In this document: positions 43,593-54,303 of the stretch, in pieces
How the letters are laid out: each line of letters opens with the position of its first letter
Position numbering within the stretch: the stretch's first letter is position 1
DNA from: Curtobacterium flaccumfaciens pv. betae
Lineage (GTDB): Bacteria > Actinomycetota > Actinomycetes > Actinomycetales > Microbacteriaceae
Assembly: GCF_026241855.1 (NCBI RefSeq)
Contig: NZ_JAPJDC010000001.1
Coordinates: 2,728,001-2,792,000, forward strand
DNA length: 64,000 nt
Direction of reading: 5' to 3'
The notes under the pieces: model-generated
The model's database searches: none
Seen by the model: only the letters and a program-made list of their open reading frames with translations
What the model was told of the DNA's origin: nothing
Made by a program: the position numbers and the translations under genes

Positions 43593-45677
43593 ATGACGAA
43601 CACAGTGGAGGCACGGGTGGACCCCGAGGCGCACGGCACCGACGCAGACACCACGATCCGGGCGCTGGTCGCGCGCTCGAACGCGCTCGGCTCGGATCCG
43701 CGGATCACGAACTACGCGGGCGGGAACACCTCCGCCAAGGGCACCGACACCGACCCCGTCACGGGCGAACCGGTCGAGCTGCTCTGGGTGAAGGGCTCCG
43801 GGGGCGACCTCGGCACCCTCACCCCGGCGGGCCTCGCGGTCCTGCGCGTCGATCGCGTCCGTGCCCTCCAGGACGTCTACCCCGGCGTGGAGCGCGAGGA
43901 CGAGATGGTCGCCGCGTTCGACTACACGCTGCACGGCAAGGGCGGAGCCGCGCCGTCGATCGACACCGCGATGCACGCCCTCGTCGACGCCGCCCACGTC
44001 GACCACCTGCACCCCGACGCCGGCATCGCGATCGCCACCGCGGCGGACGGTCCGGCCCTGACCGAGCGGATCTTCGGCGACCGGGTCGTCTGGGTGCCGT
44101 GGCGCCGACCCGGGTTCCAGCTCGGGCTCGACATCGCAGGCGTCAAGCGTGACCACCCGCAGGCGATCGGCACGATCCTGGGCGGCCACGGCATCACCGC
44201 GTGGGGGGACACGAGCGACGAGGCGCAAGGCAACTCCCGCTGGATCATCGACACCGCCGAGCGGTACCTCGCGGAGCACGGCACGGCGGACCCGTTCGGC
44301 GGCGTCCGAGCGGGGTTCGAAGCACTGCCGACCGACGAACGTCGCGCACGCGCCGCAGCCCTCGCCCCGACGATCCGCGGCATCGCCGGGCACGACAAGC
44401 CGGTCGTCGGGCACTTCACCGACAGCGACGGCGTGCTCGACTTCCTGGCGAGCGAGCGCGCCGAAGCACTCGCGGCCCTCGGCACCAGCTGCCCGGACCA
44501 CTTCCTGCGCACCAAGGTCAAGCCGCTCATCCTCGACCTGCCGGCCTCGGCGAGCGTCGACGAGCAGACCGCCCGCCTCCACGAACTGCACGAGCAGTAC
44601 CGCGCGGACTACCAGGCGTACTACGACCGGCACCGGACGCCGGACTCCCCCGCGATCCGCGGCGCCGACCCGCTCATCGTGCTGGTCCCCGGCGTCGGGA
44701 TGTTCTCGTACGGCAAGGACGCCCAGACCGCCCGGGTCGCCGGGGAGTTCACCGTGAACGCGATCAACGTGATGCGCGGTGCCGAGTCGGTCAGCACGTA
44801 CGCCCCCATCGACGAGGCCGAGAAGTTCCGGATCGAGTACTGGGCCCTCGAAGAGGCGAAGCTGCAGCGGATGCCCGCGCCCAGGAAGCTCGCGACGCGC
44901 ATCGCCCTGGTCACCGGGGCAGCGTCCGGCATCGGCAAGGCGATCGCGAAGCGCCTGGCGGCCGAGGGTGCCGCCGTCGTCATCGCCGACCTCGACCTCG
45001 AGAAGGCCACCGCTGCGGCGGCCGAGATCGGCGGCCTCGACCAGGCCATCGGCGTCGCCGCGAACGTGACGGACGCCGCCGCGATCGACCAGGCGATCCA
45101 ACAGACGCTGCTGCACTTCGGCGGCCTCGACCTCGTCGTGAACAACGCGGGGCTGTCGCTGTCCAAGAGCCTGCTCGAGACCACCGAGCAGGACTGGGAC
45201 CTGCAGCACGACGTGATGGCGAAGGGGTCGTTCCTGGTGTCGAAGGCCGCCGCGAAGGTGCTCATCGAGCAGGGCCTGGGCGGCGACATCGTCTACATCT
45301 CGTCGAAGAACTCGGTGTTCGCCGGGCCGAACAACATCGCGTACTCCGCCACGAAGGCCGACCAGGCCCACCAGGTGCGGTTGCTCGCGGCCGAGCTCGG
45401 TGAGCACGGCGTCCGCGTCAACGGCATCAACCCCGACGGCGTCGTGCGCGGCTCCGGCATCTTCGCGAGCGGCTGGGGCGCCAACCGCGCCAAGACGTAC
45501 GGCATCGAGGAGCAGGACCTCGGCAAGTTCTACGCGCAGCGAACGATCCTGAAGCGCGAGGTCGTGCCCGAGAACGTGGCGAACGCCGTCTACGCCATCT
45601 GCACCGACGACTTCTCGCACACCACCGGCCTGCACGTGCCCGTCGACGCCGGTGTCGCCGCGGCCTTCCTGCGGTAG
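43593..45677 (+). CDS. rhaEW: Bifunctional rhamnulose-1-phosphate aldolase / lactaldehyde dehydrogenase
   Basis: A 694-residue two-domain enzyme. Residues 1 to about 420 form a class II aldolase with metal histidines in [10 protein letters not shown] and [10 protein letters not shown]. Residues about 435-694 form a short-chain dehydrogenase with TGAASGIG near 441-448 and the YSATK catalytic pair near residue 584. This architecture (B. subtilis RhaEW/YuxG type) cleaves rhamnulose 1-phosphate to dihydroxyacetone phosphate and L-lactaldehyde and oxidises the latter to L-lactate. It starts four bases after rhaI. Confidence 0.92.
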   Translation: MTNTVEARVDPEAHGTDADTTIRALVARSNALGSDPRITNYAGGNTSAKGTDTDPVTGEPVELLWVKGSGGDLGTLTPAGLAVLRVDRVRALQDVYPGVEREDEMVAAFDYTLHGKGGAAPSIDTAMHALVDAAHVDHLHPDAGIAIATAADGPALTERIFGDRVVWVPWRRPGFQLGLDIAGVKRDHPQAIGTILGGHGITAWGDTSDEAQGNSRWIIDTAERYLAEHGTADPFGGVRAGFEALPTDERRARAAALAPTIRGIAGHDKPVVGHFTDSDGVLDFLASERAEALAALGTSCPDHFLRTKVKPLILDLPASASVDEQTARLHELHEQYRADYQAYYDRHRTPDSPAIRGADPLIVLVPGVGMFSYGKDAQTARVAGEFTVNAINVMRGAESVSTYAPIDEAEKFRIEYWALEEAKLQRMPAPRKLATRIALVTGAASGIGKAIAKRLAAEGAAVVIADLDLEKATAAAAEIGGLDQAIGVAANVTDAAAIDQAIQQTLLHFGGLDLVVNNAGLSLSKSLLETTEQDWDLQHDVMAKGSFLVSKAAAKVLIEQGLGGDIVYISSKNSVFAGPNNIAYSATKADQAHQVRLLAAELGEHGVRVNGINPDGVVRGSGIFASGWGANRAKTYGIEEQDLGKFYAQRTILKREVVPENVANAVYAICTDDFSHTTGLHVPVDAGVAAAFLR

Positions 45678-45710
45678 CGACGACCGACGAACACCGAGCA
45701 GGAGCAGAGC

Positions 45711-47198
45711 ATGCACACCAGCGGCAGCGTCGCCGCGGTCGACCTCGGGGCCACCAGCGGCCGGGTGATCGTCGGCCACGTCGACTCCGACGGGGTCCGG
45801 ATGGACCACCTCGCACGGTTCCCGAACGGCCCCGTCACCCTGCACGAGGGCGACGCCGGCACCGGCCGCGACGCCCTGCACTGGGACGTCGTCGAGCTGT
45901 ACCGACAGGTGACCGAGGGGCTGCGGCGTGCGTTCGCCGAGCACCCCGCGATCGCCAGCATCGGCATCGACTCGTGGGCGGTCGACTACGGCCTGCTCCG
46001 CGACGGCCGACTGCTCGGGCTGCCGTCGCACTACCGCGACGACCGGCACCAGGGCGGTGTCGTCCCCGTGCACGACCGGATGGCCGCCACCGAGCTGTAC
46101 GCCCGGAACGGCCTGCAGCACCTGCCGTTCAACACCCTGTTCCAGTGGGCTGGCGACCCGTCGCTGCAGCTCGCGCAGCGTGCGCTGCTCGTCCCCGACC
46201 TGCTCGGGTACTGGCTGACGGGGGTCGAGGCGGCCGAGCGCACGAACGCCTCGACGACCGGGGTCCTGAACGCGACCACCCGTGGGTGGGACCCGGCGGT
46301 GCGGGCTGCTGCGGGCCTCCCGGCCGGGCTGCTGCCCACGCTGCGCGACCCGGGCGACCGACTCGGCCCCCTGCTGCCGTCCGTCGCCGCGCTCGTCGGC
46401 GGGCAGGCCGACGTGACGCTGGTCGGTTCGCACGACACGGCGAGCGCCGTCGTCGCGGTCCCCGCGACGGAGCCGGACTTCGCCTACATCTCGTCGGGCA
46501 CGTGGTCGCTCGTCGGCGTCGAGCTCGACGCGCCCGTCCTGTCGGACGCGGCACGACGCGCGAACTGCACGAACGAGGGCGGTGTCGACGGCCGCGTCCG
46601 GTTCCTGAAGAACGTGTCCGGACTGTGGTTGCTGTCGGAGAGCGTCCGCACCTGGGAGCGCGGTGGCGACCACGTCGACCTGGAGGCCCTGCTCGTCTCC
46701 GCCGCGGCCGTCACCGCCCCGGTCCCCGTCTTCGACCCCGCAGACGAGTCGTTCACGGCACCAGGCGACATGCCGGCGCGGATCGCCGCGTGGTGCGCGG
46801 CGCACGGGCTGAGCGCCCCCGCGTCGCGCGCGGAGTTCGTCCGGAGCATCCTCGAGTCGCTCGCGACGGCGTACGCCGAGACCCTGCGCACCATCGCCGA
46901 CGTGACCGGCAAGGCCATCCGGGTCGTGCACGTCGTGGGCGGCGGCTCGCAGAACCGGCTGCTCTGCCAGCTGACCGCGGACCGCACCGGCCTGCCGGTC
47001 GTGGCCGGCCCGGTCGAGGCCACCGCACTCGGCAACGTGCTGGTGCAGGCGCGCGCCGTCGGACTCGCGGGCCTCGGAGGGGCTTCACTGGAGGCACTCC
47101 GCAGCATCGTCGCACGGAGCGTCGAGCCCGTGCGGTACACCCCCTCGGCGTCGTCGCGCGCCGATCCCGATCGATCCCCCGTCAGGAGCCACGCATGA
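45711..47198 (+). CDS. rhaB: L-rhamnulokinase
   Basis: A 495-residue FGGY kinase that phosphorylates L-rhamnulose at C1. The N-terminal [16 protein letters not shown], the [12 protein letters not shown] segment, the catalytic aspartate in [11 protein letters not shown], and the C-terminal ATP motif [21 protein letters not shown] are typical of RhaB. It lies between the aldolase and lldD genes; the last codons overlap the lldD start as ATGA. Confidence 0.94.
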   Translation: MHTSGSVAAVDLGATSGRVIVGHVDSDGVRMDHLARFPNGPVTLHEGDAGTGRDALHWDVVELYRQVTEGLRRAFAEHPAIASIGIDSWAVDYGLLRDGRLLGLPSHYRDDRHQGGVVPVHDRMAATELYARNGLQHLPFNTLFQWAGDPSLQLAQRALLVPDLLGYWLTGVEAAERTNASTTGVLNATTRGWDPAVRAAAGLPAGLLPTLRDPGDRLGPLLPSVAALVGGQADVTLVGSHDTASAVVAVPATEPDFAYISSGTWSLVGVELDAPVLSDAARRANCTNEGGVDGRVRFLKNVSGLWLLSESVRTWERGGDHVDLEALLVSAAAVTAPVPVFDPADESFTAPGDMPARIAAWCAAHGLSAPASRAEFVRSILESLATAYAETLRTIADVTGKAIRVVHVVGGGSQNRLLCQLTADRTGLPVVAGPVEATALGNVLVQARAVGLAGLGGASLEALRSIVARSVEPVRYTPSASSRADPDRSPVRSHA

Positions 47199-48520
47199 CC
47201 ACGACCGACGACCAGCACCGGATCGACCCCGCAACCGGCGCACCGGCGCCCGCGACCGGGTCCGCCTCCGCCGCTCGCACGCGGGTCAAGCGGCAGCTGC
47301 CGACGGTGCGGGACCTCGCGCCGCTCATGCAGTTCAAGAAGCCGTCGCTGCCGGGTCGGCGTCAGCGCCTCGAACAGGCCTTGACGATCTGGGACCTGCG
47401 GGACATCGCCGCCCGCCGCACCCCGAAGGCCGCGTTCGACTACACCGAGGGTGCGGCCGAGGCGGAGATCTCACTGGCCCGCGCGCGGCAGGCGTTCGAG
47501 GACATCGAGTTCACGCCGGCGATCCTGCGGGACGTGTCGAGGGTGGACACCTCGCGCCAGGTGCTCGGGGCGCCGGTGTCGTACCCGTTCGGCATCGCGC
47601 CGACGGGCTTCACGCGGATGATGCAGACCGAGGGCGAGCGGGCCGGTGCCCGGGCCGCCGGACGTGCCGGCATCCCGTTCTCGCTCTCCACGATGGGCAC
47701 CACCGCGATCGAGGACGTCCGCGACGCCAACCCGCACGGGCGCAACTGGTTCCAGCTGTACATGTGGAAGGACCGCGAGAAGTCGATGGCGCTGGTCTCC
47801 CGCGCCCAGCAGGCCGGCTTCGACACCCTGCTCGTCACCGTGGACGTCCCCGTCGCGGGTGCGCGGCTGCGGGACAAGCGGAACGGGTTCTCGATCCCGC
47901 CGCAGCTGAGTGCCCGGACCGTGGTGAACGCGATCCCGCGGCCGTGGTGGTGGTTCGACTTCCTGACCACCGAGCCGCTGGCGTTCGCGTCGCTCGACCG
48001 CTGGTCCGGCACCGTCGGCGAGCTGCTCGACCACATGTTCGACCCGACCGTCACCTACGAGGACCTCGCCTGGATCCGTGACCAGTGGCAGGGCAAGGTC
48101 GTCGTCAAGGGCGTGCAGTCGCTGGCCGACGCCAAGCGCCTGGCCGACCTGGGCGTCGACGGCATCACGCTGTCGAACCACGGCGGCCGGCAGCTCGACC
48201 GCGCACCCGTCCCCTTCCACCTGCTGCCCGCCGTGGTCAAGGAGGTCGGGAAGGACACCGAGGTGCACCTCGACACGGGCATCATGTCCGGCGCCGACAT
48301 CGTGGCTGCCGTGGCCCTCGGCGCGAAGTTCACGATGGTCGGCCGCGCCTACCTGTACGGGCTGATGGCCGGCGGCGAGGCCGGCGTGGACCGGATGATC
48401 CAGATCCTGTCCGAGCAGATCGAGCGGACCATGCGGCTGCTCGGGGTCGCCTCGCTCGACGAGCTCGAGCCGGGGCACGTGACGCAGCTGCAGCGGTTGC
48501 AGCCGATCCCCCGGGTCTGA
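47195..48520 (+). CDS. lldD: FMN-dependent L-lactate dehydrogenase
   Basis: A 441-residue alpha-hydroxy-acid oxidase-family flavoprotein. The catalytic histidine is about His329 in SNHGGRQLD, and other family motifs ([37 protein letters not shown]) are present. It oxidises L-lactate to pyruvate and passes electrons to quinone. Inside the rhamnose operon it would finish the lactaldehyde branch. The first 60 residues are an unusual Ala/Thr/Arg-rich extension. CAGGAGC precedes ATG 47195. Confidence 0.91.
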   Translation: MTTTDDQHRIDPATGAPAPATGSASAARTRVKRQLPTVRDLAPLMQFKKPSLPGRRQRLEQALTIWDLRDIAARRTPKAAFDYTEGAAEAEISLARARQAFEDIEFTPAILRDVSRVDTSRQVLGAPVSYPFGIAPTGFTRMMQTEGERAGARAAGRAGIPFSLSTMGTTAIEDVRDANPHGRNWFQLYMWKDREKSMALVSRAQQAGFDTLLVTVDVPVAGARLRDKRNGFSIPPQLSARTVVNAIPRPWWWFDFLTTEPLAFASLDRWSGTVGELLDHMFDPTVTYEDLAWIRDQWQGKVVVKGVQSLADAKRLADLGVDGITLSNHGGRQLDRAPVPFHLLPAVVKEVGKDTEVHLDTGIMSGADIVAAVALGAKFTMVGRAYLYGLMAGGEAGVDRMIQILSEQIERTMRLLGVASLDELEPGHVTQLQRLQPIPRV

Positions 48521-48811
48521 CCCGTCGGCTCGCCGCGCGTTGCACCGTGCACGTTCGACGGTCGGACACCGGGCGTTCGTCGGTCGATTTCCGTGACGCC
48601 CCCCGAACGGGTCACAAATGATGCAAGATGTCCGTGGACGTGTCAACGAAACCCTCGGCATCCGGCCGGCTGATGCGTCCGTCCCTCCCCGCATCCTGCG
48701 CCCGAGCATCCACGAGGAGCCCGACATCTCGACCCGAAGCACGTGCACGCCCTTGCGCGGCACGACCCCACGGACCACCCCCACACCCCCGACCACCCGA
48801 GGGGGCACCCG

Positions 48812-49750
48812 ATGATCCGCCACCGCGCGATCCTGGCGGTCGCGACCGCCGGCGCCCTGGTCCTCGGTGTCCCCACCGCCGCCTCCGCCCGCACCTGGTG
48901 GGGTTGGGACGGCGAACGCCGCTGGCACGACGCCCCGGTGAACCCCACCCCGACGCCGGCCCCGGACGAGACGGAGACCCCGGCCCCCACCGACGAGTGG
49001 ACCCCGGATGCGGAGCCCGAGCAGGACTCCGCGCCGATCGAGGACTCCGCCCCCGTCGCCGAGCCCGCTCCCGAGGCCGCGCCGGAAGCAGCGCCCGAAG
49101 CGGAGGGATCCCCCGCGGACCTGTCCGCGATCGCACCGGACGCCTCGTTCGTCGAGGACTTCAGCAAGGACGCCGTCACGGGCCTGGTCTCGTCGCTGTA
49201 CCCGCAGTCGTGGCAGGCCTACCCCGACGGCACCTCGGGCATCTACGCGCCGAGCAAGACCGTGTCGGTGCACGACGGCGTGATGGACGTCGCCCTCGGC
49301 ACCGGTGCCGGAGCTGCCGGCACCTTCGGCTCCTCCGACGGCGCCTGGGACCACGTCGGCGGCTCGTTCTCGGTCCGCGCGAAGGCGACCGGCGGCGACG
49401 GCAACGGCGCGGCCTTCATGCTGTGGCCGACGTCGAACGTGTGGGCCGACGGCGAGATCGACTTCCCCGAGGGCAACTTCGAGGACAGCCCCTCGGTGTT
49501 CCACCACTCGATGACCCCGGGCAAGGAAGCCGAGCGCGTCCAGCTCGGCACCGGCGTCTCGTGGCGCGACTGGCACACCTACAAGGTCGACTGGGTCCCC
49601 GGTGAGTCCGTCACCTACAGCGTCGACGGCAAGGTCCTCGGCACGATCACGCACGACGTGCCGACGACCCCGCACCGCTTCATGTTCCAGGTCGGCAACT
49701 GGGGCGAGAAGGGCAACCTGCTCATCGACTGGGTCTCGACGACCGAGTAG
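48812..49750 (+). CDS. Secreted GH16 glycoside hydrolase
   Basis: A 312-residue exported enzyme. A signal peptide ends near TAASARTWWG, then an acidic Pro/Glu/Thr-rich linker runs to about residue 105, followed by a compact GH16 domain. The catalytic motif ExDxxE is Glu215-Ile-Asp217-Phe-Pro-Glu220. GH16 enzymes cut beta-glucans, agar or related polymers; the exact substrate is unclear. GAGGGGG precedes ATG 48812. It is separated from lldD by 291 bases and followed by a terminator palindrome. Confidence 0.88.
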   Translation: MIRHRAILAVATAGALVLGVPTAASARTWWGWDGERRWHDAPVNPTPTPAPDETETPAPTDEWTPDAEPEQDSAPIEDSAPVAEPAPEAAPEAAPEAEGSPADLSAIAPDASFVEDFSKDAVTGLVSSLYPQSWQAYPDGTSGIYAPSKTVSVHDGVMDVALGTGAGAAGTFGSSDGAWDHVGGSFSVRAKATGGDGNGAAFMLWPTSNVWADGEIDFPEGNFEDSPSVFHHSMTPGKEAERVQLGTGVSWRDWHTYKVDWVPGESVTYSVDGKVLGTITHDVPTTPHRFMFQVGNWGEKGNLLIDWVSTTE

Positions 49751-49774
49751 CGTCCGCAGGTCCACGACACGACC

Positions 49775-49814
49775 GACGGGAGGCCCGGTGCCAGCTGGCA
49801 CCGGGCCTCCCGTC
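49775..49814. terminator. 40-base perfect palindrome, GGAGGC family
   Basis: The two 20-base arms match perfectly, beginning GACGGGAGGCCCGGTGCCAG. It is nearly identical to the copy after glpD and lies between the convergent GH16 and PEP-mutase-type genes. Confidence 0.75.
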
Positions 49815-49852
49815 CGTCTGCGTGGTCATGTTCCGGGCGTCACGCGCGCCGC

Positions 49853-50659
49853 TCAGAAGAGCGCGTTCAGGTCCGCGTAGTCCACCCCGGCCGCCAGCGA
49901 GTCGTAGGTGCCGGTGGTCAGGAGTTCGGCCGTGGCCTGCCGAGCGACGGCGTACGCGGCCTGCGCGACGGCGGAACCGAGACTGATGCGGGCCACACCG
50001 ATCCCGGCGAGTTCCGACACGGTCGGCGACCCCGGACCGGCCATCACGTTCACCGGGCCATCGATCGACTCCACCAGCGCGCGGATGGTCTCGACGTCTC
50101 GGACTCCGGGGACGAACACGCCGTCCGCGCCGGCTCCGCGGTAGCGACGAGCACGCTCGAGCGTCTCGGCCAGGCGTCGTTCGGGATCGACGAGACCGGC
50201 GAGGTGGACGTCGGTCCGTGCGTTGACGAACAGGGGCACCCCGGCTCGTTCCGCCGCGCGCCGGGCCGCCCCGATGCGGTCGGCGAGCGCATCCGGATGC
50301 AACCTGCCGTCCTCGATGTTGATCCCGACGGCGCCCGCTTCGAGCACCGCGTCCACCGTGCGCGCCACGCCGTCCGCGTCGTCGGCGTACCCGGACTCGA
50401 GGTCGACGGTGACCGGCACCGACACCGAAGCCGCGATCCGCGCGACCGAGTCCATCGCTTCCGCGCGGGTCAGGGTGTTCCCGTCCGGTCGCCCGAGGGA
50501 CCAGGCGACGCCCGCACTGGTCGTGGCGATCGCGGTCGCGCCGGCGTCCTCGACGACTCGGGCGCTCGCGGCGTCCCAGACGTTGACGAGGACGAGTGGC
50601 CGGGATGGGTGGTCGTGGAGTCCGTGGAAGGTCGCGGCTCTGGTCGAAGTCGTGTTCAC
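49853..50659 (-). CDS. Isocitrate lyase/PEP mutase-family protein
   Basis: A 268-residue TIM-barrel protein of the isocitrate lyase/phosphoenolpyruvate mutase superfamily. Matching segments include VNVWDAASARVVEDAGATAIATTSAG, VDLESGYADD, GINIEDGRLH and FVNARTDVHL. These small actinobacterial members catalyse C-C or P-C bond cleavage, for example oxaloacetate- or 2-methylisocitrate-type reactions, but the substrate is not predictable. The start is GTG 50659 with GAGGG very close to it. Confidence 0.85.
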   Translation of the reverse strand: MNTTSTRAATFHGLHDHPSRPLVLVNVWDAASARVVEDAGATAIATTSAGVAWSLGRPDGNTLTRAEAMDSVARIAASVSVPVTVDLESGYADDADGVARTVDAVLEAGAVGINIEDGRLHPDALADRIGAARRAAERAGVPLFVNARTDVHLAGLVDPERRLAETLERARRYRGAGADGVFVPGVRDVETIRALVESIDGPVNVMAGPGSPTVSELAGIGVARISLGSAVAQAAYAVARQATAELLTTGTYDSLAAGVDYADLNALF

Positions 50660-50723
50660 CCCTCGATCCCATCGGTCCGAGCGCGGACGAGCTGGCGGAT
50701 TCCGGACGACGCGGTGGCGCCGC

Positions 50724-51533
50724 TCAGCCCTCGGTCCGGGAAGACCTGGGTGGGTTCAGCAGGTCTCCGTCCCACGACAGGTCGTCACCCTCGCGGACCT
50801 CGAACGCCTCGAACCGGTCGTCGTCGAGCACGCCGTCGACGAGCGCGCGCGATCCGGCGACGATCGTCGAGTCCCAGTCCTCCTCGGCGGCGATGACCCA
50901 CGCGTGGTCCTCCGGCCAGACGAACGTCGTGGGCGGCGCCACCTGGTCGTGCCGCCCGAAGCTCTCCCAACCCGGGACCGCCCGCTGTGCCCACGACGGA
51001 TCGGCGAGCTCGTCCAGGGTCGCGCTGAAGAGCCAGGTGTCCCGCTCGGGCCAGGCCATCAGCCCCCGCGCACGTCGGACCCGGTGCCGGCGTCCAGCCG
51101 ACGGCGGCCCGCCCGTCCCCTCCCACGCTCCGACGACGAGGTCTCCGGGGGTCGACGTCGCGCTCCGCAGGTGCGTGGTGAGGACGGCGAGGTCCTGCGG
51201 GTCGAACCATCCGTCGTCCGACTGGTCCACGCGCCAGCCGTCGGCCCAGGACCTCGTCTGCTCGTCGTCGGTCAGGCGTCGCCACTGCACCAGGGGGTGC
51301 ATCACGCGGTCGTTCCGGCGGGCGACCTCCGCCCACCGCCAGCGGGCGTGTTCGACGTCCGGGTGGTCGCCCCACTCGTCCGTGGTGTCGAGGTCCGCCC
51401 GGTGCGCGCCGACCGGGTGCAACAGTCGTGCGTACGCCTCGAACCCGGTGCCCGCGACACCGCCGACGCTCGCCCAGTGCCCGGCACGCGCGACGAGCCA
51501 GTCGCCCCGCGATGCCTCGCTCAGCAGGCGCAT
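50724..51533 (-). CDS. Unknown protein, 269 residues
   Basis: A soluble, tryptophan- and aspartate-rich protein with no signal peptide or membrane helix. I do not recognise its family. Segments such as WGDHPDVEHARWRWAEVARRND and FVWPEDHAWVIAAEEDWDSTIVAGSRALVDGVL are regular enough to be a folded domain. It starts at ATG 51533, 11 bases after the stop of the gene upstream, and the two read leftwards together, so they may form a small operon. Confidence 0.6.
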   Translation of the reverse strand: MRLLSEASRGDWLVARAGHWASVGGVAGTGFEAYARLLHPVGAHRADLDTTDEWGDHPDVEHARWRWAEVARRNDRVMHPLVQWRRLTDDEQTRSWADGWRVDQSDDGWFDPQDLAVLTTHLRSATSTPGDLVVGAWEGTGGPPSAGRRHRVRRARGLMAWPERDTWLFSATLDELADPSWAQRAVPGWESFGRHDQVAPPTTFVWPEDHAWVIAAEEDWDSTIVAGSRALVDGVLDDDRFEAFEVREGDDLSWDGDLLNPPRSSRTEG

Positions 51534-51544
51534 CGTGCTGCTGC

Positions 51545-51907
51545 TCAGAGCTTCTCGTCGACGAGCGCGATGAAGCGGCTGCCGATGCCCTCGACCTCGC
51601 GCCGCGTCAGGCCGGCGGTGGGCTCCGGCGCCTGGTACGGGGCGTGGTAGTCGCACATCAGGTAGTCCCATTCGGGCCACCACTTCTTCGGGCGCGCCTC
51701 TTCGTCGAAGCCGCAGACCACGCACTCCAGGCGCGTCCAGACCTTCTTGGTGCCGGTGCGGTTGGCGCGGGACTGCACGAGCCAGGCGGGCGGGTCCTGC
51801 TCGATCGCGTCGAGCTCCGCTTCGCTCAGGCGCGACGGGATGCCGTGGCGGGTCGCCATCTCGAGGGGGATGTCGAGCCGGACGGCGGCTTCGCGGCGGG
51901 AGAGCAT
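51545..51907 (-). CDS. Unknown protein with a possible zinc-ribbon-like CxxC...CxxH motif
   Basis: A 120-residue protein. The first 20 residues (MLSRREAAVRLDIPLEMATRHG) look like a small helix-turn-helix. A later CVVC...C..H arrangement (ECVVCGFDEEARPKKWWPEWDYLMCDYH) could bind a metal ion. It appears co-transcribed with the 50724 gene. The family is not recognised. Confidence 0.6.
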   Translation of the reverse strand: MLSRREAAVRLDIPLEMATRHGIPSRLSEAELDAIEQDPPAWLVQSRANRTGTKKVWTRLECVVCGFDEEARPKKWWPEWDYLMCDYHAPYQAPEPTAGLTRREVEGIGSRFIALVDEKL

Positions 51908-52040
51908 CCGTCCAGGGTAGGTCCTGCCACTTCCCACCTCGAACTGCGACGGCGGGAAACCGCCAGCGACCGCTCCCGCGCCTGGCGAGACTGGCTCGGA
52001 GCTCGCGACCGCCGCGAAGCCCGACCGAGAGCCGAGCGCC

Positions 52041-52598
52041 GTGCACCACAGCCCCATCGACCCCGCGATCCTGTACTTCGGCACGCCTGTGGCGCTGCTG
52101 AGCACCATCGCCGACGACGGCACGACGAACACCGCCCCCATGTCGTCGATCTTCTGGCTCGGGCAGACCGCCGTCCTCGGCATGGGAAGCCGATCCCAGA
52201 CCGCGCAGAATCTGCTCGCCACCGGTGAGTGCGTCATCAACCTCCCGTCCGCTGATCTGGTGGCCGCGGTGGACACGCTCGCCCTCACGACCGGACGATC
52301 ACCCGTCCCCGCCGGCAAGGCCCACGTCCGCTACCGCCACGTCCCGGAGAAGCTCCGCCTCGCCGGGCTCCACGGCCGCCCCGGCGACACCGTCCGTGCG
52401 GAACGGATCGACGAGTGCCCGGTCAACCTCGAAGCGCACGTCGTGCACACGCGACCGCTCGCATCAGACGACGGCACCTTCGTCTTCGAAGCCTCGATCA
52501 GCCGCGTCCACGTGCACGAATCCATCCGCGCATCGGCGTCACTCAGTCCCAACTGTCGCGATTGGAACGTGGTGACACTCCACTATCTGCCGAGCTAG
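52041..52598 (+). pseudogene. Flavin reductase-like gene, 3' end replaced
   Basis: The frame begins at GTG 52041 and resembles flavin-dependent reductase or pyridoxamine-oxidase-like (FMN-binding split barrel) proteins: AILYFGTPVALLSTIADDGTTNTAPMSSIFWLG, then GECVINLPSADL. From about base 52530 (after HVHESIRA) the sequence abruptly becomes the body of a different gene in another frame, and the protein ends with unrelated residues. Family members normally continue for 25 to 40 more residues, so this gene is interrupted at the element junction and probably inactive. Confidence 0.75.
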
Positions 52599-53566
52599 CC
52601 ACCGTCGCGAGTGAAGCGTTCTCTGAGCCTCTGCGGTTCTTCCAGGTACCACCATCGGTCGCGACAGCGGGACCAGTGGCCTTCCGTCGCAAGGCTGCGA
52701 TGCGCGCCCCGGAGCGCGACCGCGTAACTGCGCTCTACCACGAAGCGTCACGAGCGTTTGCACACGTCAGCGAGGCTTCCGGCTACCACGAGTTCGTGAG
52801 CGACTTCGGAGGGCGGTTTGGCGACCCCGCAGGGGCGGCGGCAGCAGTTCGAGCTGAAGTCGGGTTGGTCGGAGAGCAGCCGGTTCGGAACGTTACAAGG
52901 CTTTTAGAGCGGCTGGGGATCGGAGTCGTATCCGACCTCGAGGCCGACCATGACGACGAGTCTCGCGGCGATGTTTCGGGCATCACCGTCCCTTTCAAGC
53001 ACAACCGACGGCCACTCGTCGCCACGCTTTCGATTGGACGAGGCGATGTGCAGCGTCTCACGATCGCTCACGAGCTCGGACACCTGATCCTCGACCGAAA
53101 CGCACCCACGGTGAGTTGTTCGACCAGGAACCCGCAAGAGCAAGCCGCATTCGCGCTCGGCCGTGCACTGTTGATGCTTCCTTCGGTCCTGACAACACGA
53201 GTGAGCGAGTCGAGCACGCTCAAGCAGCTGCTGGAACTCAAGTCGGAGTTCGGCATGTCGGTGGGCGCCATCGTGTACTACGCGAACCGCATCGGAGCAA
53301 TCAGCGGTGCCCGAGCACGAACGCTTCAGATCCAGATCGCTTCGCGCGGGTGGCGAGAGCGCGAGCCAGTCGACGTCACCCCTGAGAAGCCGATGCTGCT
53401 CCGGCAGGCAATGGCGAAGGTGTATCCGGCTGGGACAGTCGCGCGAGCGTCACACGATCTCGGCATTGCGCCTTCACGGCTTCGGCGCTGGCTAGGTGAG
53501 GACGCAGTGAGCGTCCGTGACGACGTGCGGCCCGCATCGAATGTCACGCGGATGCGATTCCGCTAA
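52532..53566 (+). pseudogene. XRE/ImmA-IrrE metallopeptidase gene, 5' end missing
   Basis: A 344-residue stretch starting in mid-domain with IGVTQSQLSRLERGDTPLSAELATVASEAF, the second half of an XRE helix-turn-helix, followed by the ImmA/IrrE-type peptidase domain with the zinc motif HELGH (TIAHELGHLILDRNAPTVSC). Such proteins cleave a partner repressor in mobile elements. The normal start and the first 30 or so residues are absent, replaced by the flavoprotein gene. It may be read through from the upstream frame (GTG 52415), but that would add an unrelated N terminus. Confidence 0.8.
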
Positions 53567-53778
53567 CGCGAAGGGCATCGCAGCCCCAGCCACACCTGGC
53601 CGATCGCGGGTCACAGGGTTCGAACAGGCATCACATGGTGCTCGTACTGGGGTGTCTGAGACGGCAACCCAATAGACGAGAACTGGGAAACGTGCATAGA
53701 CTGCGGGTGCACGTTGCAGTAGCGGCGTGAAGTGAGCTCGGCAGCCTTCCGGACGGTCGGTGAGCCGAGCTTCGCGCG

Positions 53779-54303
53779 TTAACCCGTGGACACGGCGGCG
53801 AAAAGCATCGGCTCGACGCGTCGCCGCCAGTCACCACCTTTCGCGTGGCTCCATGCGATGGCGTCTGCGATCCACAGCAGCGGCTCGTCGTGCGCCCCCA
53901 TGTGGTCGTACACCAGGCTGTCCCGAAGCCCCCTGCTGCTCACTTCGCGGTAGAGGATGCGTCGGTCCGCCTGCTCGATCGATGCATCTCGCTCGAGGAC
54001 TATACGGGTGTAATCGTTGTCTGCGGCCAGGTCGAGCAGCTGCATCAGACACTCTTCGCGGCCGTCCGCCTGCTTGTTCGCGGTGGATTGGACGATGTGA
54101 GCCCGGACCCCGAGCTCGACGAGCTTTGACAGGATGAGCCGCCGACGGGGATCGCTTTCACTGGTGAAGTGGATGCGGCGCTGGCCTTTGAGCACGAGGC
54201 CCCGCATCTCCTTTCGCAGCCCGTTTGCGTCGCCGGGAACGACAACGGCGGCGACCATCGTGTAGCCCTTGGCTTTCGTCTCGTCGACGAACAGCATGGT
54301 CAC
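53779..54303 (-). CDS. DUF3800-type protein
   Basis: A 174-residue protein resembling the DUF3800 family, which is predicted to have an RNase H-like fold and is common in mobile elements. Acidic residues in LFVDETKAKG, IHFTSESD, IVLERDAS and MGAHDEPLLWIADAIAWS fit the pattern. It is shorter than many members. It is translationally coupled to the upstream winged-helix gene, with the ATG overlapping that gene's TGA. Function in the host is unknown. Confidence 0.72.
   Translation of the reverse strand: MTMLFVDETKAKGYTMVAAVVVPGDANGLRKEMRGLVLKGQRRIHFTSESDPRRRLILSKLVELGVRAHIVQSTANKQADGREECLMQLLDLAADNDYTRIVLERDASIEQADRRILYREVSSRGLRDSLVYDHMGAHDEPLLWIADAIAWSHAKGGDWRRRVEPMLFAAVSTG

Noticed and set aside
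43428..46931. A long minus-strand frame (about 1167 codons) across the rhamnose genes
   Set aside because: It is the reverse complement of rhaEW and rhaB, with repetitive low-complexity translation.
53610..53650. tRNA fragment (GGTTCGAA)
   Set aside because: Only the T-loop-like sequence is present; no matching stems or anticodon arm can be drawn.
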